Assembly (NCBI GenBank): GCA_012797815.1
Contig: JAAZOK010000075.1
Coordinates: 32,484-85,434, forward strand
Origin: Chloroflexota bacterium
Lineage (GTDB): Bacteria; Chloroflexota; Anaerolineae; Anaerolineales; Anaerolineaceae
Reading direction: 5' to 3'
Length of the DNA stretch: 52,951 bases
Shown here: positions 8,503 to 16,071 of the stretch, piece after piece
How positions within the stretch are numbered: the stretch's first letter is position 1
How the letters are laid out: every line of letters starts with the position of its first letter
Program-made: the position numbers and the translations under genes
Notes under the pieces: generated by a model
Databases searched by the model: none
What the model saw: the letters and a program-made list of their open reading frames with translations, nothing else
Told to the model about the DNA's origin: nothing

Positions 8503-9292
8503 AGACGTTGTAAGCCCCAATGATAAAGCAAAATGCCAACAGGATGATGGATGCAATTTGGAATAGCTGTGAATGGCTCAATCGCTTGTACAAAACAGAA
8601 CGCACATGGCCGTCAAAACCTCGTAGCAGCATCGCCTGATAGATGCGTTCGCTGCGTTCGTAGGCGCGCACAAACAGGCTCCCCATCATGGATCCGGTGT
8701 TCCTGATATTCCAGATCACATTTCCTTTCTTTCGATGAGCACCTTCTAAAGGGGGAACGCTTCGCAAGGTGCGGGCGGCAGATATGTTGTTCGCCAGTTC
8801 TGTAAATAAAGCAAGGTAACGCCACATAAAAAGAATGATGCTCACTAAAACTGCTGGAACATGCATGGCGGATAGCGAAGTCAGCATCTCATCCGGCGGG
8901 GTGGTCATCGTGAAAAGGACCATGCACAGGATGATCAACCATGACCTGATCATTAGAACGATGATGCGGGTCAATTCCGCCGTGGATAGACTGATCGTAA
9001 CAATTTTTAAAGACAACTTGATGACAGTAGCATCCTTTTGAATGAACGGGAGAGGGACAAGGATCAGCAATAAGGGGAGTTCCACCAAAAAGGTACGGGC
9101 CAGCACCTTGGGTAGTGGTAGCGCACAACCGATCGCCATGGAAAACAGGATCGAAGCGATTAAAATGTAAACAGCCCAGGCGAAATCAGGTACAGCTAGT
9201 GTTGTAATGGCTATGATGAAAACGCCAACCCATTTCACCCGGGTGTCTACCAAAGACAAAAAATCGTTACCGGTAATATTCTTGATCGTCAA
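8492..9292 (-). CDS. cbiQ: ECF transporter transmembrane coupling protein (CbiQ)
   Basis: 266 residues, about five or six membrane segments. It joins the ATPase to the substrate-binding membrane component. The cytoplasmic coupling region with FVRAYERSERIYQAMLLRGFDG is the conserved A-R/RG signature of CbiQ/EcfT proteins. The start appears to be TTG at 9292, one codon past the cbiMN stop; no early ATG exists. Between cbiMN and cbiO in one operon. Confidence 0.9.
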   Translation of the reverse strand: MTIKNITGNDFLSLVDTRVKWVGVFIIAITTLAVPDFAWAVYILIASILFSMAIGCALPLPKVLARTFLVELPLLLILVPLPFIQKDATVIKLSLKIVTISLSTAELTRIIVLMIRSWLIILCMVLFTMTTPPDEMLTSLSAMHVPAVLVSIILFMWRYLALFTELANNISAARTLRSVPPLEGAHRKKGNVIWNIRNTGSMMGSLFVRAYERSERIYQAMLLRGFDGHVRSVLYKRLSHSQLFQIASIILLAFCFIIGAYNVYGK

Positions 9293-9295
9293 TTT

Positions 9296-10249
9296 CTATT
9301 TCTTTTGCGTGCTGTTTTTCTTTCCTTTGTATGTAAATAATGCAACGGATGCGATCAATAATACCCCAATTACTCCGGCAACGATGGTCGCCAGGCTTTC
9401 ATTATGAATGCCCGGGAACATATAATCGGGGATGATGTTATATAAGGGTCCCCTTCCCAGCGAAAGAAAACCCAGATTTTCCGCAACTTTTTCCAATCCA
9501 TCCGGATGGGAAGAAGCCAGCGGAGAGAGCACTGCCAAAATCAAAGCGATAATGACACCACCGATGAGAACAGATTTATCAACCGCTTTTCCCTTATCCG
9601 TCTGCGACAGTATTTCTTTTTTAGTCGTCGCAATGAACAGCAGGGCTGCCGCGGTGATCAATCCTTCTCCAATACCGATCAGCGCGTGAATGCCTCCCAT
9701 AGCCGGGATGGCAACATTGGCAGGGGAAGTGCCTGAAACAGCCAATTCCAGTGCGGCAGCCAGAGATGCAATAAAGATCGAGAACCAACCTGCCATGAAC
9801 CCTTTGACACCAATGCCCCATTTACTGCTCTTGATCAGATTATCCAAGAGTTTATAGACCGCATAGGAAACGGCTACACCGATGACTGCCATATTGACAA
9901 TATTCGCGCCTAACGCCAGGATACCGCCATCTTGAAAGATCAGAGCCTGTACCGATACAACGCTGGTCATCACCAACACCGCTTCCCACGGTCCAACCAG
10001 GAGAGTAGCCAGCGCAGCTCCCAACAGGTGCCCGGAAGTTCCACCTACCACCGTGAAGTTCAGCATCTGACCTGCAAAAATGGCAGCCGCCAGCACCCCC
10101 ATCAAAGGCAACTTTTGCTTCTCACTTCCTTTGGCATAGTGCCTGACCGCAAAGAAAATAACGATGATTGCGACAATCCACAATATTAAGGATAAAATTA
10201 GGGAGAGGAAGCCATCTGGAATGTGCATTAATTGTTGTTTCGTGAACAT
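9296..10249 (-). CDS. cbiM: Cobalt/nickel ECF substrate-specific component, CbiM-CbiN type fusion
   Basis: About 317 residues. MHIPDGFLS near the N-terminus supplies the metal-binding histidine of CbiM/NikM. The last third carries [15 protein letters not shown], the PDGLE-type domain (CbiN/NikN), and a final membrane segment, so M and N parts are fused. The ATG at 10249 has AAGGAG at good spacing; starts at 10285 or 10228 are less favoured. Whether the metal is Co or Ni cannot be told from sequence alone. The gene is divergent from a Fur-family regulator that probably controls it. Confidence 0.9.
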   Translation of the reverse strand: MFTKQQLMHIPDGFLSLILSLILWIVAIIVIFFAVRHYAKGSEKQKLPLMGVLAAAIFAGQMLNFTVVGGTSGHLLGAALATLLVGPWEAVLVMTSVVSVQALIFQDGGILALGANIVNMAVIGVAVSYAVYKLLDNLIKSSKWGIGVKGFMAGWFSIFIASLAAALELAVSGTSPANVAIPAMGGIHALIGIGEGLITAAALLFIATTKKEILSQTDKGKAVDKSVLIGGVIIALILAVLSPLASSHPDGLEKVAENLGFLSLGRGPLYNIIPDYMFPGIHNESLATIVAGVIGVLLIASVALFTYKGKKNSTQKK

Positions 10250-10280
10250 GAATTGTGCTCCTTGTGCAAAATATTGTAAT

Positions 10281-10294
10281 TGCAAAACTTTGCA
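10281..10294. promoter_or_regulatory. Candidate operator between cbiM and the Fur-family gene
   Basis: Perfect palindrome TGCAAA-AC-TTTGCA in the 69-bp divergent promoter region, with further TTGCAA-like half sites from 10264. TTGCAA half sites recall the published nickel-responsive Nur box. It probably binds the adjacent regulator. Confidence 0.5.
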
Positions 10295-10318
10295 TATTAT
10301 ATACTAAATGAGAAAATT

Positions 10319-10702
10319 ATGCGATCATCTTCCATATCCAATGCAATTTTTAAGATTCTAGAAGCGCACGACGATCACCTGACTGCCAAGGAAATTTACA
10401 AAGAAGTAAAAAAGACCCAGACTGCCGTGGACACCTCTACGGTGTATCGCACCCTGGAAAGATTGGTGCATGACGGAAAAGTGTCCGTTTCTGATATGGG
10501 TGGTCCGGCAGTGGTTTATGAAATGGTATCCAAGAATCCCCATCACCATTTGGTCTGCGAGAAATGCGGCAAGATGCTCACCTTTAAGAACGATGAGGTC
10601 GCCGGTTTTTTCAACCGCGTCAAGCAGGAATCAGGATTCGAGATCACCACCAACCACCTGGTCCTTTTCGGGATCTGCCCGGATTGTCAAAAAAAGAAAT
10701 GA
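10319..10702 (+). CDS. Fur-family metal-responsive repressor
   Basis: About 127 residues. An N-terminal winged helix includes VDTSTVYRTLERLVHDGKV. The metal-binding HHHLVCEKCGK and ICPDCQKKK follow, giving two CxxC zinc-binding pairs. The divergent gene encodes a Co/Ni importer, so a Nur- or Zur-like role in limiting metal uptake is the best inference. The ATG at 10319 (MRSSSISN) is preferred to one at 10280, which would place the operator inside the gene. Confidence 0.88.
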   Translation: MRSSSISNAIFKILEAHDDHLTAKEIYKEVKKTQTAVDTSTVYRTLERLVHDGKVSVSDMGGPAVVYEMVSKNPHHHLVCEKCGKMLTFKNDEVAGFFNRVKQESGFEITTNHLVLFGICPDCQKKK

Positions 10703-10755
10703 CCCGTTGAACCACGGATCATTTCATCATCCTGCGAAATCGATTTTCCCTGTTC

Positions 10756-11988
10756 TTAATCGTCCAGCAATCGCTTTTCACCCTGCAGTTGGCGCAATGC
10801 GGTGATATCCTGGGTTACCTCGATCGTTCCGCGATAAATACCTTCCTCATCAAACACCGCAAAATAGCGGATATGGATGAATTTCCCGTCCATCTGGATC
10901 CAGAAGCCAGCTTCAGCGCGTTTCTTGGCACGAAAATCATCCAGAATATGCTGCACCTTATCGACACTGGCTGGCGGATGACATAGTTGGACTTTGCGAC
11001 CGATCACCGCCGGGGTACGTGCAAAAATACGTTCACGCGATTGCGAATAGAAGGCGACCTGGTCGTTTTCATCCACAAACGTCACATCGACCGGTAGGTT
11101 GCGCAGCAGCAAATCCACCTGTTGCGCCGATAATTTTCCAACATGCAATGCTAATTCGTCCATTTTTATCTCCTCGTTCTGTGATTTTTCCTCTGATCTG
11201 ACTTTCTCACGTTCTATTTCCTCTTCACCAACCGGTTGCCAATCTTCACCCCGGCTCACATACGCAAAACCAAGCTGTTCTTCGGCACGGTAGATGGTCT
11301 CCCACTCCTGCGGCTGCAACCGCTCCAATGCACTGGGAAAGAGGATGTGGTCTTCTTTATAGAACATCTCGCGTATCGTATGCTGTAGAACTTGATAACC
11401 ATCCGTCAGGTGTTGCAATGGAGTTTCTTCATTCCGGAATTCCTCCGCCAATTTTTTAAGGGCTGCCCGAATTTCATCATGGACGCCCCACATTACCGAT
11501 GATGGTCCGCTAAAATTGTATTTCTCCAAAATCGGAAACAGCAAATTCTCTTTACGCAAATAATGCACGGTGAACTGCCCCAGCTTATCAACATCAACTG
11601 CCAGTTCTTTGCGCCGGGAGACTGAATCATGGTGCGCCAGTTGCGCAATCTTCCCATCCATGGCATGCAACAGGAGTTCCGCAAATTCATTTTCTGCGCG
11701 AAAAGTATAAATGGGATGCCCGGGTTGCATTTCAGGCGGCAATTCCTGATCGAGCGATTGCTTGAATAAAGCGACATGGATATCACATAAGAATTGGATT
11801 TGTTCGATCGGCAGTCCCTCTGCGATCAACGCCTGTTCGATCCTCACGACCTCAGCAGAAGTAGCCCCCTGTAGCAGATCGTTGAACTCTTCCCGCAATT
11901 CGGCAACAGCTTTGCCTGCATGTAATTGTTTGATAACTTCTTTCAATTGCTCTTCCCGTTTGGAGGAATTATTGATATATTCGCTCAT
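10756..11988 (-). CDS. DUF438/hemerythrin-like and PAS domain protein
   Basis: About 410 residues. An N-terminal DUF438-type helical part (about 1-70) is followed by a hemerythrin-like HHE region with scattered His/Glu (HPIYTF, LAHHDSVSRRKE, FTVHYLRKENLLFPILEKYN, VWGVHDEIR, MFYKEDHILFP). A C-terminal PAS domain (about 300-410) carries RKVQLCHPPASVDKV. Such proteins are thought to sense oxygen or NO through a di-iron site or haem; that is family knowledge. ATG 11988 has a GAAAGG site and is separated by two bases from the ferredoxin stop, so both are co-expressed. Confidence 0.85.
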   Translation of the reverse strand: MSEYINNSSKREEQLKEVIKQLHAGKAVAELREEFNDLLQGATSAEVVRIEQALIAEGLPIEQIQFLCDIHVALFKQSLDQELPPEMQPGHPIYTFRAENEFAELLLHAMDGKIAQLAHHDSVSRRKELAVDVDKLGQFTVHYLRKENLLFPILEKYNFSGPSSVMWGVHDEIRAALKKLAEEFRNEETPLQHLTDGYQVLQHTIREMFYKEDHILFPSALERLQPQEWETIYRAEEQLGFAYVSRGEDWQPVGEEEIEREKVRSEEKSQNEEIKMDELALHVGKLSAQQVDLLLRNLPVDVTFVDENDQVAFYSQSRERIFARTPAVIGRKVQLCHPPASVDKVQHILDDFRAKKRAEAGFWIQMDGKFIHIRYFAVFDEEGIYRGTIEVTQDITALRQLQGEKRLLDD

Positions 11989-11990
11989 CT

Positions 11991-12206
11991 TCATCCTTTC
12001 CATTCATTACCCGTGATCACAAACTCGCAACGCACTGCCTTGTGAGGGCAGATCTGCTCACAGAGAGTACAGAAGGTGCAATTATGGGGGTTGCAATAAA
12101 CCAATTTACCGTGCCGGAAACCCAGAACGTTTGTTGGACAAACAGCGATGCAATCTCCGCAGGCGATACATTTTTGCTCATCAATTATCGGTAACGCCCA
12201 TTCCAT
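11991..12206 (-). CDS. Small 2[4Fe-4S] ferredoxin
   Basis: 71 residues with two cysteine motifs, CIACGDCIAVCP and CTFCTLCEQICP, each expected to bind a [4Fe-4S] cluster. AAGGAG precedes the ATG. It sits between a Crp/Fnr regulator and the PAS/hemerythrin protein, so it may pass electrons to, or report redox state for, that pair. It is not a generic clostridial ferredoxin, having an extra 12-residue tail. Confidence 0.9.
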   Translation of the reverse strand: MEWALPIIDEQKCIACGDCIAVCPTNVLGFRHGKLVYCNPHNCTFCTLCEQICPHKAVRCEFVITGNEWKG

Positions 12207-12274
12207 GCGGTCTCCTTTCTATCAAGGATACCCTTTTCCCCCATAAGCTTCTATGACTTAAGTCGCATTCGGCT

Positions 12275-12931
12275 TTATTTTTCGATTTCGCTTTGTAGAC
12301 GATCGAGATCGACAAGCATGATGCGCTGGCGCTCTACTTTAATCAATCCTTCGCGCACCAGCATACCCAGCAATCGACTGATCACATCCCGTACCGTACC
12401 GATCTGGGCAGCGATCTCCTCCTGCGTCCACCCTTTAATACCCTGATCCGCCTGCTTGTTCACTAGCAGGAAACGGATCAAGCGTTGCCGGGTGGTGAAA
12501 AGGGATAGCTGTTCGACCAGAGCCGTTAGATGAGCCAGCTTCCCGGCAAAATCATGCAGGATCAGGGTAGAGAAGTCTTGAAAATGCTCGACCAGATATA
12601 TGAAATCACCCGCCTTCAGTATCCCCAATTCGGCAGCGGTCATAGCCGCGGCATGTGCATGATTTCCATCTTCGTGCTGCAAGACCGAAACGGTGTTGAG
12701 AAGTTGCCCGGGTCTGATGATATCCAGCACCTGTTCACGCCCATCCCGGGATAAGTGGAAGATCCTGATATAACCGCTCAGAACCCAATAGACCGCTTCC
12801 AGGGCATCCCCTTCCCACAGGAACTGTTCGTTCTTGGAAATATGTCGCCAGTTCAAGTGAGTATCCAGAAAGGCATTGGTCTCTTTTGATAATCTTTCTC
12901 TCGGAATGATAGGGTATTTCTCATCGGGCAT
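12275..12931 (-). CDS. Crp/Fnr-family transcriptional regulator
   Basis: 218 residues. The N-terminal cyclic-nucleotide-binding fold (about 20-130) contains LSGYIRIFHLSRDGREQVLDIIRPGQ. The C-terminal HTH_CRP domain has WTQEEIAAQIGTVRDVISRLLGMLVREGLI. No N-terminal cysteine cluster is visible, so it is not a classical Fnr oxygen sensor. The neighbouring ferredoxin and hemerythrin/PAS genes suggest a role in nitrosative or redox stress like that of HcpR/Dnr-type relatives, but no hcp gene is present here. Its start is divergent from the zinc operon, with no strong ribosome site. Confidence 0.9.
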   Translation of the reverse strand: MPDEKYPIIPRERLSKETNAFLDTHLNWRHISKNEQFLWEGDALEAVYWVLSGYIRIFHLSRDGREQVLDIIRPGQLLNTVSVLQHEDGNHAHAAAMTAAELGILKAGDFIYLVEHFQDFSTLILHDFAGKLAHLTALVEQLSLFTTRQRLIRFLLVNKQADQGIKGWTQEEIAAQIGTVRDVISRLLGMLVREGLIKVERQRIMLVDLDRLQSEIEK

Positions 12932-13005
12932 ATTTTCATTCTAGCCGAATTGAAAATGGATGGCAATCTTGTCTTGCTATTTTTATTATTCTTGTTATAC
13001 TTATT

Positions 13006-13024
13006 GAAATTGATTTTCATTTTC
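13006..13024 (+). promoter_or_regulatory. Fur/Zur-type box upstream of the zinc operon
   Basis: GAAATTGATTTTCATTTTC matches 14 of 19 positions of the E. coli Fur box and lies within a longer inverted repeat, TTATTGAAA (13001-13009) / TTTCAATAA (13021-13029). It ends 17 bases before the regulator start codon, so binding would block its own operon. A second inverted repeat ATTTTCA / TGAAAAT (12932-12957) abuts the divergent Crp/Fnr start. Confidence 0.7.
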
Positions 13025-13041
13025 AATAAGAAGGAGCGTCT

Positions 13042-13476
13042 ATGCCAGGAAAAGCAATATGGATAGAACGATTACAGACGAATGGTATGCGCATCACCGC
13101 CCAACGTGAAGCGATCGTCGATGTTCTGCTGGATAGTGATAAAGCGCTGGAACCCCTGGAGGTATTTGACCTCACCCACCAGACCCACCCTTCCATCGGA
13201 ATGGTCACCGTTTACCGCACCATGGAGTGTTTGGCAGAATTGGGGCTGCTTCAGAAAGTGCACCAGGAAAGTGGTTGTAATAAATTCCTCAAGGTAAAAG
13301 AAGGGCATAATCATCTGCTGATCTGCAACCGCTGTGGTAAAGCAATTTATTTCGAAGGATTGGATCTGGAAACGCAATTCGAAGAAATTGCCAAAAAAAA
13401 TCATTTCACTATGCAGGATCACTGGCTGCAGTTGGGTGGAATATGCCCGCAATGCCAAGCTGCAATCAACAAATAA
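13042..13476 (+). CDS. Fur-family regulator, probably Zur
   Basis: 144 residues. The DNA-binding part includes MRITAQREAIVDVLL and SIGMVTVYRTMECLAELGLL. The metal part has EGHNHLLICNRCGKAIYF and GGICPQCQ, giving the two CxxC motifs of the structural zinc site. It is followed 13 bases later by a zinc-type ABC transporter operon on the same strand, which argues for zinc sensing (Zur) rather than iron. AAGGAG precedes the start. Likely autoregulated through the box at 13006-13024. Confidence 0.88.
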   Translation: MPGKAIWIERLQTNGMRITAQREAIVDVLLDSDKALEPLEVFDLTHQTHPSIGMVTVYRTMECLAELGLLQKVHQESGCNKFLKVKEGHNHLLICNRCGKAIYFEGLDLETQFEEIAKKNHFTMQDHWLQLGGICPQCQAAINK

Positions 13477-13489
13477 AAAGGATAAAACC

Positions 13490-14392
13490 ATGAAATACAA
13501 TCATAAAATTTTTTCGATATTCAGCATTCTTCTCATCCCCATCCTGCTGCTGGCATGCAGTCCGAAGCCGGCTGCCAGTTCCGGGAAGACCATCGTCACG
13601 GTGAGCATCCTGCCGCAAAAATATTTTGTGGAACGCATCGGTGGCGATCTGGTCGATGTGAATGTGATGGTCGGTCCCGGGGAAGAACCGCATACATTCG
13701 AACCACAGCCTTCCCAGATGGAAGCGCTCAGCAACTCCCAGATTTATTTCACCATCGGGGTGGAATTCGAGGATGCCTGGTTGAGCCGGTTCAAGGATGC
13801 CAACGCAGATTTGGAAATGGTGGATACCAGTGCAGGGATCGAGAAGATCGCCATGACCGCAGAAGATCATCACGACGAAGACGCTGAAACGGATCATGAA
13901 CACGGAGAGTTGGATCCCCATATCTGGCTATCCCCCGCCAATGGAAAGATCATTGCCCAAACAATCGCAAGCGCATTATCCGCTAATGACCCTCTTAACA
14001 GCAACACCTATCAAGAGAATCTGAATGCATTCCTGATGGATATCGACAGCCTGGATCAGGAAATTCAAACTTCACTCGCTTCCATATCCAATCGACAGTT
14101 CATCACCTTCCATCCCGCCTGGGGCTATTTTGCACGCGATTACGATTTGGAGCAGATCACTATTGAGGTCGGTGGAAATGAGCCAAGCGCCGCCGAACTG
14201 GCAAATCTGGTCAGCTACGCCAACGAAAATAACATTCATTTCGTGCTCGCAGAGCCCGAATTCAGCACGAAAGCAGCAGAAACCATCGCCAGCGAGATCA
14301 ATGGGCAGGTCATTCTGGTCAGCCCACTGGCAGAAGACTGGCTGAACAACATGCGAAGCGTTGCACAATCCTTAGCAGAAGCATTAAAGTAA
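13490..14392 (+). CDS. znuA: Zinc ABC transporter substrate-binding lipoprotein (ZnuA-like)
   Basis: About 300 residues. A signal peptide ends in LLLAC, making Cys23 the lipidated residue. The mature protein is a cluster-9 metal-binding protein with metal-ligand histidines in GEEPHTFEP (His68), DPHIWLSP (His144) and FITFHPAWGYF. A His/Asp/Glu-rich loop near 125-140 (DHHDEDAETDHEHGE) is typical of ZnuA proteins. An in-frame start at 13334 would lie inside the regulator gene and is rejected; the ATG at 13490 follows AAAGGAT. Confidence 0.92.
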   Translation: MKYNHKIFSIFSILLIPILLLACSPKPAASSGKTIVTVSILPQKYFVERIGGDLVDVNVMVGPGEEPHTFEPQPSQMEALSNSQIYFTIGVEFEDAWLSRFKDANADLEMVDTSAGIEKIAMTAEDHHDEDAETDHEHGELDPHIWLSPANGKIIAQTIASALSANDPLNSNTYQENLNAFLMDIDSLDQEIQTSLASISNRQFITFHPAWGYFARDYDLEQITIEVGGNEPSAAELANLVSYANENNIHFVLAEPEFSTKAAETIASEINGQVILVSPLAEDWLNNMRSVAQSLAEALK

Positions 14393-14396
14393 ACAG

Positions 14397-15179
14397 ATGA
14401 AAAAGACAACCCCCGTCATTCAAATACAAGGCTTATGGGCAGGCTACGATTCACAACCCGTTCTGGAAGATATCAACCTGGAAGTATCACAGGGTGATTT
14501 CATCGGATTGATCGGACCCAACGGAGGAGGAAAAACGACCCTGCTGAGAACGCTGATCGGACTGATCGAACCTATGAAAGGGCAGATCAGCGTGATGGGT
14601 TCCGATGCAAAAAAAGGACGCTGCCATATCGGATATGTTCCACAGCAGGTTGCCTTTGATCGCGAATTCCCCATCTCCGTGTGGGATGTGGTTAAAATGG
14701 GGCGTCTGGGCTGTCGTGGAACATTGAAGAAAGTGAGAAGGGAGGATGAAGAGATCATCAACAATTCCCTGCACCAGGTCGAGATTGCCGACCTGGCTGC
14801 CCGCTCCATTGGCGATCTGTCGGTCGGGCAGCGCCAGCGGGTCTATATTGCGCGCGCCCTGGCTACCATTCCGCAGATCCTCTTGCTGGACGAGCCCACT
14901 GCCAGCGTCGACCCACAGGCTTCAGCCAATATCTACGAACTCCTGCACAAACTCAACGACACCATGACCATCATCATGGTCAGCCACAACATGGACGCCG
15001 TTTCATCGCATGTTAAATCGATCGGTTGCATCAATCGCCGGCTCTATTATCACGGAACAAAAGAAATCACCGAAGAGATGGTCGATGCCATCTATAACTG
15101 CCCCATCGACTTGATCGCGCACGGGGTACCGCACCGGGTATTAGCACCCCACATCCAATCCGGAGGGAAAAATGCTTGA
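14397..15179 (+). CDS. znuC: Zinc ABC transporter ATPase (ZnuC-like)
   Basis: 260 residues. Walker A GPNGGGKTTLLR, Q-loop YVPQQ, signature LSVGQRQRVYIARALA, Walker B LLLDEPTASVD and the switch histidine in MVSHNM are all present. It starts four bases after the binding-protein gene and overlaps the permease gene by 8 bases, so translation is probably coupled. It supplies energy for zinc (or manganese) import. Confidence 0.93.
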   Translation: MKKTTPVIQIQGLWAGYDSQPVLEDINLEVSQGDFIGLIGPNGGGKTTLLRTLIGLIEPMKGQISVMGSDAKKGRCHIGYVPQQVAFDREFPISVWDVVKMGRLGCRGTLKKVRREDEEIINNSLHQVEIADLAARSIGDLSVGQRQRVYIARALATIPQILLLDEPTASVDPQASANIYELLHKLNDTMTIIMVSHNMDAVSSHVKSIGCINRRLYYHGTKEITEEMVDAIYNCPIDLIAHGVPHRVLAPHIQSGGKNA

Positions 15180-15993
15180 AGCTTTGCAGTACACTTTTTT
15201 CCGTAACGCACTGATCGCCGGCGCCTTGGTGAGCATTGCCTGCGGTATCATCGGCACACTGATCATTGTGAACCGCCTGGTTTTTCTGAGCGGGGGGATC
15301 GCTCATGCCGCCTATGGTGGCATCGGCATCGCTTATTTCCTCAACCAAAACCCGGTGATCGGCGCTGTGATCTTCTCATTACTTTCCGCCCTGGGGATGG
15401 GCTACGTACAGAGAAACACCAAAGAACGCTCCGATACGGTGATCGGGGTGATGTGGGCAGTGGGGATGGCGCTGGGCATTGTCTTTCTGGATCTCAGCCC
15501 CGGGTACAAAGCCGATCTGATGAGCTACCTGTTCGGCAGTATCCTGGCAGTACCGAGCGGGGATCTGATGTTCATGATCGTGCTGGATATCCTCATCCTG
15601 CTGATCGTGGCTCTGCTCTATAAAGAGATCGTGGCAGTATCATTCGATGAGGAATTTGCCACGGTTGAGAATGTGCCGGTCAGCACCATCTTCTTCATTT
15701 TATTTGGGCTGATCGCGTTAACCGTGGTCATCACCATGCGCCTGGTAGGCCTGATCATGGTGATCGCACTGCTCACCATCCCACCAGCCATCGCCGGTAT
15801 TTTCTATAAGGACATGAAAAAAATGATGGTGGCAGCAGTCTTACTGGGCATGCTTTTTACCACCTGTGGGTTATTTCTCTCCTATTCCTTCAACCTCACC
15901 TCGGGGGCTACTATCATTCTGACCAGTGGAACTGCTTACGGGATCGCGCAGATCGGAAAAGCCATCCACGATAAACGCGCTTTGCAACCGTAG
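15172..15993 (+). CDS. znuB: Zinc ABC transporter permease (ZnuB-like)
   Basis: 273 residues with about eight or nine membrane segments, of the ABC-3 metal permease family. It contains GGIAHAAYGGIGIAYFL near 42-56 and the RLVGLIMVIALLTIPPAIA stretch typical of the family. Overlaps the end of the ATPase gene. Last gene of the operon; a strong terminator follows. Confidence 0.93.
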   Translation: MLEALQYTFFRNALIAGALVSIACGIIGTLIIVNRLVFLSGGIAHAAYGGIGIAYFLNQNPVIGAVIFSLLSALGMGYVQRNTKERSDTVIGVMWAVGMALGIVFLDLSPGYKADLMSYLFGSILAVPSGDLMFMIVLDILILLIVALLYKEIVAVSFDEEFATVENVPVSTIFFILFGLIALTVVITMRLVGLIMVIALLTIPPAIAGIFYKDMKKMMVAAVLLGMLFTTCGLFLSYSFNLTSGATIILTSGTAYGIAQIGKAIHDKRALQP

Positions 15994-16023
15994 CAGTATA
16001 TGCTGCAATATAAAACGAAAAGT

Positions 16024-16057
16024 AAAAAGTCCCTTTCATAACAGAAAGGGACTTTTT
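16024..16057 (+). terminator. Rho-independent terminator after the zinc operon
   Basis: AAAAAGTCCCTTTC / GAAAGGGACTTTTT stem of 14 bp with a 6-nt loop, followed by T residues. It lies between convergent genes and may also serve the pyrophosphatase gene. Confidence 0.92.
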
Positions 16058-16071
16058 TTATCGCAATTTTT

